From Salinilacustrithrix sp003476595 (GTDB lineage Bacteria > Actinomycetota > Acidimicrobiia > Acidimicrobiales > Salinilacustritrichaceae), in the NCBI GenBank assembly GCA_963972525.1, contig CAXAUZ010000012.1, positions 55,768 to 119,767 on the forward strand: DNA of 64,000 nt, given 5' to 3'. How positions within the stretch are numbered: the stretch's first letter is position 1; every line of letters starts with the position of its first letter. The position numbers and the translations under genes were made by a program. Positions 25,163 to 33,970 of this stretch are shown here, one piece after another. Under the pieces are notes generated by a model. The model did no database searches. It was not told the origin of the DNA and was given only the letters and a program-made list of their open reading frames with translations.

Positions 25163-27199
25163 GTGACCGCGCCCGCTGCCCCGAGCAGGCAGCGGTCCAC
25201 GGGGTTCGCCCATCGACCCGGCCTGGACGGCCTCCGCGGTCTCGCCGTGGCGGGGGTCCTCGCGTTCCACAGCGGGTTCGGGTGGGCGGCCGGCGGCTAC
25301 CTCGGGGTGTCCGCCTTCTTCACGCTCTCCGGGTTCCTCATCACGACGCTGCTCCTCGGCGAGCACCGCGGCACCGGCCGGGTCGACCTCCGGGCGTTCT
25401 GGGTCCGACGGTTCCGGCGCCTGCTGCCCGCCGCGCTGCTCGGCGTGCTCGCGGCCACCACCTACGTGCTGGCCTTCGCCGACCAGAGCGGCCTCGACCG
25501 CTTCCGGGCCGATGCCCTGGCCGCCATCGGCTACGTCGCCAACTGGCGCTTCGTGCTGTCCGAGCTCTCCTACGCCGAGCTGTTCACCGGCGACTCGCCG
25601 CTGCAGCACTACTGGAGCCTGGCGATCGAGGAGCAGTTCTACCTCGTCCTGCCGCTGCTGGCCGTCCTGCTCCTGCGCCGGCGGGCCGGGTGGGTCGGCC
25701 TGGGCGTGCTGGCCGCGGTCGGCATCGTCGTCTCCGTCGCCGTGACCCTCGTCGTGGGCGGCGGCGACCGGGCGTACTACGGCACCGACACCCGCATGGC
25801 CGAGCTGCTCATCGGCGTGCTCCTCGCCGTCTGGCACCACCGCCGGGACCTCGGCACCTCGCTGCCCGACGGGGTGCGCAGCGCGGCTGGAGCCGCCGCC
25901 CTCGCCACCATGCTCGGGCTCTGGGTCGTGACGGAGCAGTCCAGCGGCGCCCTGCACCCGTGGGTGCTGCTCGGCCACGCAGTGCTGACCTCCGCCGTCA
26001 TCGTGGCGGTGCTGGCGCCGACGCCGGTGGCGCGGGCGCTCTCCCTCCCGCCGCTCACCGGGCTCGGCCGCATCTCCTACGGCGTCTACGTGTACCACTG
26101 GCCGATCTTCCTGTGGCTTTCCCCGGCGCGAACCGGGCTCGACGGCGGCGGGGTCGACGACGCCCTGCTCGCCGGGCTGCGCATCCTGGTCACGCTCGCC
26201 GTCGCCATCCCCAGCCACCGCTTCGTCGAGCAGCCCATCCGCCACCACGGGCTCCCCCTCCGCGGTCGGGGACGCCCGGCAGCCACCATCGCCGCCATCG
26301 CAGGCGTCGTCGCCCTGGCGATCGTGCCGCCCGCCCTCCTGGACCGGGAGGACCCCATCGACTTCGCGGCGGCCGAAGCGCTCCAGGACGACCTGCTCGC
26401 CGGCGATGCGATCCCCCGCACCAGCACCACCACGACGTCCTCGCCCGCCGGCGGCCCCACGACCGAGCCGCCCCCGACGACGGCGCCCGGGCCGGCGCCG
26501 CGGGTCGCGCTCTTCGGCGACTCCACCGCCCTGCTGTTCATCCCCGGGCTCATCGACTGGGCGATCGAGACCGAGCGGATGGACTTCAACGGCGCAGGCA
26601 CGGTGAGCGGTTGCGGCCTCGGACGGGGCGGCGAGCGCAACTTCCTGGAGCGGGGCCCCGAGCCCGTGCCGGAGGGCTGCGACTTCACGACCGCGTGGCG
26701 CGGGGCCCTCACCACCGCGGAACCCGAGATCACCGTGGTCGAGATCGGCCTGTGGGACCTCACCGAGCGGCGGATCGAGGGCGACGACGAGTGGCGCACC
26801 ATCGGCGACCCCGTCTATGACGACTACCTGCGCAGCGAGGTCCGCGCCGCCACGGACTTCCTGCTCGAGACGGCGGAGGCCGTCGTCTGGGTCCTCCAGC
26901 CGCCGCCCGTGGCCAGCACCCGGGAGCGCGACGATCCGACCTTCGATCGCCTCGAGCGGTGGAACGAGCTGCTGGTCGACGAGCTCGACGACCACCCCGA
27001 CGTCGGCTTCGTGGACCTTGCCGACTGGCTGGCGAGCACCCCGGACGGGACGGACTCGCTCCGCCTCCGGCCCGACGGCACGCACTTCACCACCGAGACC
27101 TCGGTCGAGGTCGCCCAGTGGCTCGGGCCGGCGATCCTGGAGGCGGCCCGCACCACCGATGTGGTCGACGCCGACGACGAGCTGGCCGCCCGGCCATGA
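25163..27199 (+). CDS. OafA-type membrane O-acyltransferase with C-terminal SGNH domain
   Basis: 678 residues. Residues about 15-390 form the acyltransferase-3 membrane domain: RPGLDGLRGLAVAGVLAFHSG with its key histidine, FFTLSGFLIT and FWVRRFRRLLPA. A Pro/Thr-rich linker leads to an extracytoplasmic SGNH domain: GDST with Ser454 as likely nucleophile and PDGTHF with Asp638 and His641 closing the triad. Such two-domain proteins O-acetylate cell-surface polysaccharides or peptidoglycan. GTG start. Its stop overlaps the ATG of the next gene (ATGA), so expression is linked to glycosyltransferases. Confidence 0.9.
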   Translation: MTAPAAPSRQRSTGFAHRPGLDGLRGLAVAGVLAFHSGFGWAAGGYLGVSAFFTLSGFLITTLLLGEHRGTGRVDLRAFWVRRFRRLLPAALLGVLAATTYVLAFADQSGLDRFRADALAAIGYVANWRFVLSELSYAELFTGDSPLQHYWSLAIEEQFYLVLPLLAVLLLRRRAGWVGLGVLAAVGIVVSVAVTLVVGGGDRAYYGTDTRMAELLIGVLLAVWHHRRDLGTSLPDGVRSAAGAAALATMLGLWVVTEQSSGALHPWVLLGHAVLTSAVIVAVLAPTPVARALSLPPLTGLGRISYGVYVYHWPIFLWLSPARTGLDGGGVDDALLAGLRILVTLAVAIPSHRFVEQPIRHHGLPLRGRGRPAATIAAIAGVVALAIVPPALLDREDPIDFAAAEALQDDLLAGDAIPRTSTTTTSSPAGGPTTEPPPTTAPGPAPRVALFGDSTALLFIPGLIDWAIETERMDFNGAGTVSGCGLGRGGERNFLERGPEPVPEGCDFTTAWRGALTTAEPEITVVEIGLWDLTERRIEGDDEWRTIGDPVYDDYLRSEVRAATDFLLETAEAVVWVLQPPPVASTRERDDPTFDRLERWNELLVDELDDHPDVGFVDLADWLASTPDGTDSLRLRPDGTHFTTETSVEVAQWLGPAILEAARTTDVVDADDELAARP

Positions 27200-28512
27200 G
27201 CGCGCCGACCACGGCCACGGGCTGGCACCCCGACACCCGCCGCCGGGCCGGCTTCCTCGGCATCTTCCTCGTCGCCCTCGGCGTCCGCGTGACCTACGCC
27301 CTGGCCGCCGCGCCCAACATCCTCCCCATCAGCGACGCCGGCGGCTACCGGCTGCTCGGCCAGCACCTCGCCGAGGGCCTGGGCTACATCCGCCCCTACG
27401 ACATGGCCCGGGCCGACATCGTGCGGCCCACCGCCGAGTTCCCGCCCGGCTTCCCCGGCCTGCTCGGGATGTTCCACGCCATCGGGCTCCGGTCGGTGCC
27501 GGCCCAGCGGCTCGGGCTCGCCGTCCTCGGTGCGCTGGCCGTCGTCGGCGTCGTGATGCTCGCCCGGCGCTGGCTGCCCGAGCGCGGCGCGCTGCTCCTC
27601 GGGCTCGTCGCCGCCGTGCACCCGGCCCTGTTCGCGCCCGAGTCCGCGCTGCTGGCCGAGTCGCTGTTCCTCTGGCTCGTCGTGCTCGTGCTCCTCGCCG
27701 TCGTGCGCTTCCGGGAGTCCCCGACCCCCGAGCGAGCGGCGCTCGTCGGCCTGCTCGGAGGGGCGGCGACCCTCGTCCGGTCCGAGGGCCTGGTGCTCGC
27801 CGTGGTCCTGGTGCTCCCGCTGCTGGTGACCGCGCCACCCCGGCGCATCCGGGTCGGTGCCGGCGTGGCGGTGGTCGTCTCCGCGCTGCTGCTGCCCGGT
27901 GCCTGGGCGGTGCGGAACCTGACCACCTTCGAGGAGCCCGTGCTCGTCTCCAACAACCTCGGCTCGGTGCTGGCCGGCGCCAACTGCGACCGCACCTACG
28001 ACAGCGACCTCATCGGGTTCTGGTACATCAGCGAGGACTGCTTCGACGGCTTCCGCCAGGAGGCGCTCGAGGCCGCCGACGAGTCCGTGGTCGCCGGCGA
28101 CCTGCGCGACGACGGCCTGTCCTACCTGCGGGACCACCTCGACGAGCTGCCCAAGGTGGCCACGGTCCGGGTGCTGCGCACCTTCCAGCTGTACGAGCCT
28201 GAGCAGCAGGGCCGCCTCGCCACCTTCGAGGGCCGCCGCCTGCTCACCGAGCGGATCACCGGGTGGATCCTGTGGGCCACGCTGCCGCTCGCGATCGCCG
28301 GCGCGGTGCACCTCGCCCGGCGCCGGCGATGGGTCGACCTGTGGCTGCTGGTCGCCCCCGTCGCCGTCGTGGTCGCGGTCGCCGCCGCGACCTACGGGAA
28401 CCCGCGGTTCCGCATCGCCGCCGAGGTCCCGCTGCTCATCCTCGCCGCCATCGGCGTGCACGCCGGGGTCGTGGCCCTCCGTCGCCGACACAGGACCGTG
28501 CCGGGGGAATGA
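27196..28512 (+). CDS. GT-C type membrane glycosyltransferase
   Basis: 438 residues, about nine to ten membrane segments. The first outer loop carries NILPISDAGGYRLLGQHLAEGLGYIRP, then PTAEFPPGFPGLLGMF, which matches the loop-1 pattern (acidic residue, then PPGFP/L) of GT39/GT83-like enzymes. A soluble loop around residues 255-330 contains the conserved-looking cysteine pair GANCDRTY and SEDCFDG, possibly a disulfide outside the cell. Acceptor and donor are unknown. ATGA overlaps link it to genes on both sides. Confidence 0.8.
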   Translation: MSAPTTATGWHPDTRRRAGFLGIFLVALGVRVTYALAAAPNILPISDAGGYRLLGQHLAEGLGYIRPYDMARADIVRPTAEFPPGFPGLLGMFHAIGLRSVPAQRLGLAVLGALAVVGVVMLARRWLPERGALLLGLVAAVHPALFAPESALLAESLFLWLVVLVLLAVVRFRESPTPERAALVGLLGGAATLVRSEGLVLAVVLVLPLLVTAPPRRIRVGAGVAVVVSALLLPGAWAVRNLTTFEEPVLVSNNLGSVLAGANCDRTYDSDLIGFWYISEDCFDGFRQEALEAADESVVAGDLRDDGLSYLRDHLDELPKVATVRVLRTFQLYEPEQQGRLATFEGRRLLTERITGWILWATLPLAIAGAVHLARRRRWVDLWLLVAPVAVVVAVAAATYGNPRFRIAAEVPLLILAAIGVHAGVVALRRRHRTVPGE

Positions 28513-30533
28513 CGACGCAGGCCCCGGTCCGGGACGACGGCGAGCGGGCGGCACGGCGGGCCTACCGGATCGGCGCGCTCGTCGGGCTCGTCGCCTTCCT
28601 GCTCGTGCTCACCGGCGGCGAGCGCAGCCTGCTGCCGTGGGTCCCGGCCGGGGACTTCTACGACGCCCAGGCCGAGTCGTTCCTCGACGGGCGCCTCCAG
28701 GTCGACCGGGACGTGCTCGGCATCGAGGCGTTCGAGCACGACGGCGGCACCTACATGTACCAACCTCCTTGGCCGGCGGTGCTGCGGCTCCCGGTGGTGG
28801 CCGTCACCGACCGCTTCGAGGGGCGCCTCGGTGCCCTGTCGATGCTGCTCGCCCACGTCGTGCTGCTCGTCGCGGCCGAGCGGGTGCTCCTGGAGGCACG
28901 GCGGGCCCGGCCGGGGTCACCGCCGGAGGGGCGCCTGGGTCGCCTCCTGTGCGGCCTGTTCGGGCTCGTCCTCGCCGGGGGCTCCACCGCCACGTTCCTC
29001 GCCAGCCGGCCGTGGGTGTACCACGAGTCGGCCATGTGGGGGATGGCGTGGACGGTCGTCACCTTCGCGGGCCTGCTCGCGCTGCGACACCGCCCGTCGT
29101 GGGCCGCGCTCGCCGCCACCGCGGTCGGGTGCAGCGGCGCCGTGCTGTCGCGGGCGTCGGTGGGTGCAGGAGCCTGCGTCGCCGTCGGGATCCTCGCCCT
29201 CGCCGCGCTCGCCACGCCGGGACAGCGCCTGCTCGACCGGCTGCGCGGCCCGGCCGGGGCCCTCCCGCTGCTGGCCGTCGCCGCCGTGCCTGCGGTGGCC
29301 TACGCCGTGCTCAACGTGTTGAAGTTCGGCAACCCGACCTCCATCCCGTTCGAGGCGCAGGGGTACACCCAGGTGAGCGCGGCGCGCCGGGAGATGCTCG
29401 CCGAGGCAGGAGGCAGCCTGTTCGGCCTGCGGTTCGCGCCGACCACCCTCCTGCACTACCTGCGGCCGACCGGTGTCCGCATCGTCGACCAGCTGCCCTT
29501 CGTGGACTTCCCCCCGGCGGGCGGTCCCGTGGTCGGCGACGTCACCTTCGACCTCGTCGACCACACGACCAGCATCACCGTCACCCTCGCCGCGCTCGTC
29601 GTGGCCGCGGCGATCGGCACCTGGACGCTGCTGCGGCGTCGGCCGGCCGACCCGGTGGCCTGGGTCGCCGTGGCCGTCGGCGGTCTGGCGGGGTGCGCCA
29701 CCATCGTGCCGTTCGGCTACGTGGCGCAGCGCTACCACGCCGATGTCGTGCCCTTCCTGGTGCCCATGGCCGCGCTCGGCGTGCACGCGGTGCGCGGCAT
29801 CGCCGGTCGGGGTCGGCGCCGTGCCCTCGGAGCCGCCGCGGTCGGCCTCGCACTCGCCACCGTCTGGGTGCAGGTCGGCGTCGCCACGGTCTACCAGCGG
29901 CTCCGGGCGCCGAACCCGGCACCGACGCTGGTGGCGGGCCTGCTCGACGCTCGCCTCGCCGTCGGCGCCGATCCCGACGTCACCGTGGCCGACACCCTCC
30001 CGGACGCGGCCGACCGCGACGCCGTGGTCGTGATCGGCGACTGCCGCGGGGTCTACGTGTGGAGCGCGGCCCCGCCGTCGGACGTCTACCCGCCCGGGTG
30101 GGTCGCCGCCGAGCGAACGCGCGCTGGCGGCCGGGTCGTGCTCGACGTCGACCTGTCCGACCTCGAACCCGGCCGTCGCCACGCGCTGCTCGCCTGGACC
30201 GATGCCCCGGTCGTCGCCTGGGTGATGCCCCGCGACGGCGACGTGGTCGCGGGCGTCACCGCCGGTGACCTGGACTACCCCGGTCGCCCGGTGGACCTGG
30301 GCGACGGCGTGGTGCGCCTCGAGGTCCACCTCGATCCGGCCATCGGCGAAGGTGGCGTGCGCTGGCGCGGCCGCCTGCTGACGAACGGGTTCATCCCCCG
30401 CCTCGACGGCCCCGCGACGCTGCTGGTCGGCGAGGCCCCGCCGGGATCGGGCTACGCGCCCTCGGCGACGAGCGAGGTCGCCTCGTCCGACGCGGCGCTC
30501 TGCGAGCGGCTGGCGGCGTCGGCCGACGGCTGA
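28509..30533 (+). CDS. Polytopic membrane protein, probable GT-C glycosyltransferase, with C-terminal outer domain
   Basis: 674 residues. About eleven membrane segments to near residue 470, with GDFYDAQAESFLDGRLQVD in the first outer loop, a pattern seen in putative mannosyl- or arabinosyltransferases. Residues about 480-674 form a hydrophilic, beta-rich domain outside the membrane (DRDAVVVIGDCRGVYVW onwards). I do not recognise a defined family. Its start overlaps the previous stop (ATGA). Its last 82 bp overlap the 3' end of the oppositely oriented GT2-methyltransferase gene. Confidence 0.72.
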   Translation: MTTQAPVRDDGERAARRAYRIGALVGLVAFLLVLTGGERSLLPWVPAGDFYDAQAESFLDGRLQVDRDVLGIEAFEHDGGTYMYQPPWPAVLRLPVVAVTDRFEGRLGALSMLLAHVVLLVAAERVLLEARRARPGSPPEGRLGRLLCGLFGLVLAGGSTATFLASRPWVYHESAMWGMAWTVVTFAGLLALRHRPSWAALAATAVGCSGAVLSRASVGAGACVAVGILALAALATPGQRLLDRLRGPAGALPLLAVAAVPAVAYAVLNVLKFGNPTSIPFEAQGYTQVSAARREMLAEAGGSLFGLRFAPTTLLHYLRPTGVRIVDQLPFVDFPPAGGPVVGDVTFDLVDHTTSITVTLAALVVAAAIGTWTLLRRRPADPVAWVAVAVGGLAGCATIVPFGYVAQRYHADVVPFLVPMAALGVHAVRGIAGRGRRRALGAAAVGLALATVWVQVGVATVYQRLRAPNPAPTLVAGLLDARLAVGADPDVTVADTLPDAADRDAVVVIGDCRGVYVWSAAPPSDVYPPGWVAAERTRAGGRVVLDVDLSDLEPGRRHALLAWTDAPVVAWVMPRDGDVVAGVTAGDLDYPGRPVDLGDGVVRLEVHLDPAIGEGGVRWRGRLLTNGFIPRLDGPATLLVGEAPPGSGYAPSATSEVASSDAALCERLAASADG

Positions 30534-31966
30534 TCCTGCGCCTCGAGCTCGAAGAGGAACTGGAAGGCGAACAGGGTGGGGCGCAGCCGGGCCAGGACCC
30601 GGTCGACCGCGCCGATCGCCGACAGCACCGGGCCGGCGACGCCGGCACCGCCGCGCTGGAACACCTCGACGGGCAGGCCGGCGGCGTCCAGGTCGACCAC
30701 GCGGTAGCCGGCGCCCTCGCACAGCCGCCGGAACGACCGCCGCGTGTAGAAGCGCAGGTGGCCGCGGTCGAGGATGCCCCGGGCGTCGTAGTCGAACAGG
30801 CCAGAGGCCACCCGGACGCGCGGGTACCAGTGGGCGAAGTTGGGGATGCTGCCCACCACCCGTCCGCCCGGGCGCAGGCGGCCCTGGACCTCCTGGAGCA
30901 GGGCGCCGGGATCGCGCAGGTGCTCGAGCACGTCGGCCACCAGCACGACGTCGAACTCCCCCGTGACCTCGGGGGGCAGCCCGGCATCGAGGTCGGCGAC
31001 GATGTGGCGGTCCAGGCGCCGGACCGCCTCGGGCGACGGCTCGCCGTCGACGCCGACGACCTCGTGGCCCTGGTCCCGGAGCGCCCCGCCGAGGTGGCCG
31101 TCGGCGCACCCGAGGTCGAGCACGCGGCCGGCGGGACGGCGGTCGAGCCGATCGAGGAGCAGCTGGTGCGAGGTGCCGGCGCCGACCTTGGCCTCGTAGC
31201 CGACGCCACGGGCGCCGGCGCCGAAGCCGATGCGGCGGAGCCGGTGGCGCAGCACGTGCCCGGTGACCTGGCGGGCGTAGCGCATCCCGTTCACGTAGGA
31301 GATCTCGTCCCCGTAGTAGGTCGGGATCGGGATCTCGACGATGGACCGACCGGCGCCCATCAGCCCGAGGAGGATCTGGGTGTCGAAGTCGAACCCGTCC
31401 GACATGGCATCGAGGTCGAGGTCGCGCAGGGCGTCGACGCGGTAGGCCCGGTAGCCCGAGTGCCACTCCGACAGGGACGCGCCCGTGAGGCGGTTCTGCA
31501 CCGTGGTGAGGATCCGGTTGCCGACCCACTTGTACAGCGGCATCCCGCCCGCCCGGGCCGAGCCGGGCGGCAGCATCCGGGACCCCATGACGGCGTCAGC
31601 GGGACCCTCGACGATGGGGGCGACCATCTCGGGCAGCAGCTCCGGCGCGTACTGGCCGTCGCCGTGCAGCAGCACGACGACGTCGAGCCCGTGCTCCATC
31701 GCCCACCGGTAGCCCCACTTCTGGTTCCCGCCGTAGCCGCGGTTCTCGTCGTGTCGCACCACGGTGATCGGCGGGTGGCCGAAGGTCTCCCGATAGCCGA
31801 CGCCGATCAGGAACGTGCTGTCGGTGGACGCGTCGTCGGCGACCATGACGTGGTCGATCGAGTCGCGGTAGTCCTCCGGGATCCGGTCGAGCACCGACGC
31901 GAGCGTGGACGCGGCGTTGTACGCGACCACGAACACGCCGATCCGGGGGGAGGAGACGTCTGCCAC
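30452..31966 (-). CDS. GT2 glycosyltransferase fused to a class I SAM methyltransferase
   Basis: 504 residues. The N-terminal half is a DPM1/DPG-type GT2 domain: GVFVVAYNAASTL, VADDASTDST, and VLLHGDGQYAP with Asp103 of the donor-binding motif. The C-terminal half has the SAM motif VLDLGCADGHLGG at 282-294, FDVVLVADVLEHL, and GGRVVGSIPNFAHW, as in Methyltransf_11/23 enzymes. It may build a sugar-lipid intermediate and then methylate it or a partner glycan (inference). TAGGAT six bases before the GTG start argues for a leaderless mRNA. Convergent overlap with the preceding gene. Confidence 0.88.
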   Translation of the reverse strand: MADVSSPRIGVFVVAYNAASTLASVLDRIPEDYRDSIDHVMVADDASTDSTFLIGVGYRETFGHPPITVVRHDENRGYGGNQKWGYRWAMEHGLDVVVLLHGDGQYAPELLPEMVAPIVEGPADAVMGSRMLPPGSARAGGMPLYKWVGNRILTTVQNRLTGASLSEWHSGYRAYRVDALRDLDLDAMSDGFDFDTQILLGLMGAGRSIVEIPIPTYYGDEISYVNGMRYARQVTGHVLRHRLRRIGFGAGARGVGYEAKVGAGTSHQLLLDRLDRRPAGRVLDLGCADGHLGGALRDQGHEVVGVDGEPSPEAVRRLDRHIVADLDAGLPPEVTGEFDVVLVADVLEHLRDPGALLQEVQGRLRPGGRVVGSIPNFAHWYPRVRVASGLFDYDARGILDRGHLRFYTRRSFRRLCEGAGYRVVDLDAAGLPVEVFQRGGAGVAGPVLSAIGAVDRVLARLRPTLFAFQFLFELEAQDQPSADAASRSQSAASDEATSLVAEGA

Positions 31967-31972
31967 AGCGGC

Positions 31973-31978
31973 ATCCTA
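31973..31978 (-). promoter_or_regulatory. Leaderless -10 box (TAGGAT) of the GT2-methyltransferase gene
   Basis: Reads TAGGAT on the minus strand, 6 bp before GTG at 31966; a close match to the actinobacterial -10. Confidence 0.55.
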
Positions 31979-32017
31979 GGAGTCGCCTCCGGGCGCATCG
32001 CAGAGGCCGGCGTCGGG

Positions 32018-32023
32018 TAGAAC
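32018..32023 (+). promoter_or_regulatory. Possible leaderless -10 box (TAGAAC) of the small GNAT gene
   Basis: TAGAAC lies 7 bp before the ATG at 32031. The final base departs from the TANNNT consensus. Confidence 0.35.
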
Positions 32024-32030
32024 CCACCGC

Positions 32031-32345
32031 ATGACCCAGACGGCTCCCGACGACCTCGAGGTCCTCCACGACGAGGAGGCCGACCGCTACCTGCTCCGCC
32101 GAGGTGGTGATCTCGTGGGCACGCTCGCCTACCGCAGCGTCGACCGGCCCGGGGCCGACACCGTCAACGTGTTCTCCACCACCATCTCCCCCGCCGTGCG
32201 GGGCCAGGGCCTCGGCGAGGTCCTCGTGCGCGGTGCCCTGGACGATCTGCGCACCCGGGGGACCAGCGTGATGGCCTCGTGCTGGTACGTCGCCGACTTC
32301 CTCGACGCCAACGCCGACTACCAGGACCTGCGCGCTGACGGGTGA
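32031..32345 (+). CDS. Small GNAT-like N-acetyltransferase (YjdJ type)
   Basis: 104 residues, the length of the short Gcn5-related group that includes human GLYATD/NATD1 and bacterial YjdJ. It shows RYLLRRGGDLVGTLAYR, then an acetyl-CoA loop AVRGQGLGEVLVRGALDDLRTRG, and SCWYVADFLD in the place of the usual PxCxYxxxFixxHP motif. The family function is uncertain. Its stop abuts the stop of the mannose synthase gene on the other strand with no spacer, so no independent terminator fits between. Confidence 0.82.
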   Translation: MTQTAPDDLEVLHDEEADRYLLRRGGDLVGTLAYRSVDRPGADTVNVFSTTISPAVRGQGLGEVLVRGALDDLRTRGTSVMASCWYVADFLDANADYQDLRADG

Positions 32346-33071
32346 TCAGGCGCTGCGGCCCACCGGCACCCGGCGCCGCACGCCCCACCACGTCACCAGC
32401 ACCAGGGCCTCCACCACGATCCGGCCCGACATCTTCGAGGTGCCCCGGGTGCGGTCGGTGAACGAGATCGGCACCTCGTCGATCCGACCGCCGTTGCGGG
32501 CCACCCGGTCGGCCATCTCGATCTGGAACCCGTAGCCGTCGGCCCGCACCGAGTCGAGGTCGATGTCGGCCAGCGCCGTCGCCCGGTAGGCCCGGTAGCC
32601 GGCGGTGGCGTCGGCCACCTCGAGCGACAGGACGGCACCGGCGTAGCGGTTGCCCCAGCGCGACAGCGCCTTGCGGTGCCACTTCCAGTCCGGGATGGAC
32701 CCGCCGGGCACGTACCGCGACCCGATGGCCAGGTCGGCGCCGTCCTGGACGCGGGCGAGCAGGCTCGGCAGCGCGGCCGGGTCGTGGGACAGGTCGGCGT
32801 CCATCTCCACCATGACCTCGTAGCCCTCGGCCGCGCCCCAGGCGAAGCCGGCCCGGTACGCCGAGCCGAGGCCGGCCTTGCCGGCGCGGCGCAGCAGGTG
32901 CAGGTTGGCGTCGTCGCCGGCCATGGCCTCCACGAGGTCACCGGTGCCGTCGGGGCTGTTGTCGTCCACGACCAGGACGTGGGCGTCGGGGACGGCATCG
33001 TGGACGCGACCCACCACGTCGGCGATGTTCTCGGCCTCGTCGTAGGTCGGGATGATGACCAGGACCCGCAT
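32346..33071 (-). CDS. Polyprenol-phosphate mannose (glycosyl) synthase, GT2 DPM1-like
   Basis: 241 residues without membrane segments, the size of the catalytic domain of mycobacterial Ppm1. Motifs are MRVLVIIPTYDEAENI, VLVVDDNSPDGTGD, MDADLSHDP (DxD donor site), GSRYVPGGSIPDW and GYRAYRATAL. It should move mannose (or a related sugar) from GDP-sugar to polyprenyl phosphate, making the lipid donor used by GT-C enzymes such as those at 21993-30533. It follows the methyltransferase gene by 2 bp and is surely cotranscribed with it. Confidence 0.92.
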   Translation of the reverse strand: MRVLVIIPTYDEAENIADVVGRVHDAVPDAHVLVVDDNSPDGTGDLVEAMAGDDANLHLLRRAGKAGLGSAYRAGFAWGAAEGYEVMVEMDADLSHDPAALPSLLARVQDGADLAIGSRYVPGGSIPDWKWHRKALSRWGNRYAGAVLSLEVADATAGYRAYRATALADIDLDSVRADGYGFQIEMADRVARNGGRIDEVPISFTDRTRGTSKMSGRIVVEALVLVTWWGVRRRVPVGRSA

Positions 33072-33073
33072 GG

Positions 33074-33841
33074 TCAGTACGGCCAGGTCTCGCCGTCGTG
33101 GCCGAGCTTGCGGGCCCAGTCGTGGCGGCCGGTGACCATCAGGACCTTGATCGCCACGTTCCGGGCGAACCACGGGAGCTGGGCCAGCTGGCGCAGCGCC
33201 GAGGTCGCCCGGGCCCCCGGGGACTGGTGGGTCCGGCGGTAGGAGGTGAGCGAGCCGGCCCGGCCGTCGTAGCGCCACTCGGGCGAGACCAGCAGCTCGA
33301 CCAGGATGGCCAGGGTCACGCCGATCGAGGAGAACGAGTCGTGGATCAGCATCCGGCCTCCGGGCGCCACCCGGGCGCCCCAGTCCCGGATGTCGGCCCG
33401 GGCCGGGCCGAAGCGGTGGGCCCCGTCGATGAACAGCACGTCGATCGGGTCGGCGACGTCGCCGTGGGCGGCATCGGAGAAGGCCCGGACGTGGCGGACG
33501 CGCTCGGCCACCCCGGCGTCGGCCAGGTTCCGGTTGAAGACCTCGTGGTCGGTGGCCGCCTCGGCTTCGAAGCCCTCGATCTCCTGGGGGCCGCGGTCGT
33601 TACCGGCGTGGGGGTCGATGGCCACGATCTCGACGTCCGCCGGCGCCGAGCTGGCGAGCACCACCGTCGACCGCCCGCGGAACGAGCCGATCTCCACGAT
33701 CCGTCCGCCGGGAGGGCACGCCCGGGCCGCCTCGTGCAGCGCCTGGATCTGGGCGTCGGTGAGCCAGCCCTCGACATCGGCGACCCGAGCCTGCACCTCG
33801 GCGAGGGTGGGGGTGGATCCGGGGTCGCTGGCGTCGCTCAC
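33074..33841 (-). CDS. Class I SAM-dependent methyltransferase (Methyltransf_24 type)
   Basis: 255 residues. RIVEIGSFRGRSTVVLA is the SAM-binding loop, IVAIDPHAGND follows strand 2, and IDVLFIDGAHRFGPARADI is the acidic metal/substrate patch typical of the cephalosporin hydroxylase-like / Methyltransf_24 group found in sugar and surface-glycan clusters. The GTG at 33841 is preceded by TACGCT at 8 bp. First gene of a two-gene unit with the mannose synthase; a sugar O-methyltransferase role is plausible but not shown. Confidence 0.85.
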   Translation of the reverse strand: MSDASDPGSTPTLAEVQARVADVEGWLTDAQIQALHEAARACPPGGRIVEIGSFRGRSTVVLASSAPADVEIVAIDPHAGNDRGPQEIEGFEAEAATDHEVFNRNLADAGVAERVRHVRAFSDAAHGDVADPIDVLFIDGAHRFGPARADIRDWGARVAPGGRMLIHDSFSSIGVTLAILVELLVSPEWRYDGRAGSLTSYRRTHQSPGARATSALRQLAQLPWFARNVAIKVLMVTGRHDWARKLGHDGETWPY

Positions 33842-33849
33842 GGCGCTGC

Positions 33850-33855
33850 AGCGTA
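33850..33855 (-). promoter_or_regulatory. Leaderless -10 box (TACGCT) of the methyltransferase-mannose synthase operon
   Basis: Reads TACGCT on the minus strand, 8 bp before GTG at 33841. Confidence 0.45.
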
Positions 33856-33970
33856 GGGGTGGCGGTGCCTCCGGGCCGTGATCAGCCGATGGCGGGGGCC
33901 GCCCGGGCGGATCGGTAGGGTCGCGGTCCCCTGGCACCGGTCCGCGTGGTGCCGTCCGTGGAGTCCGCAC

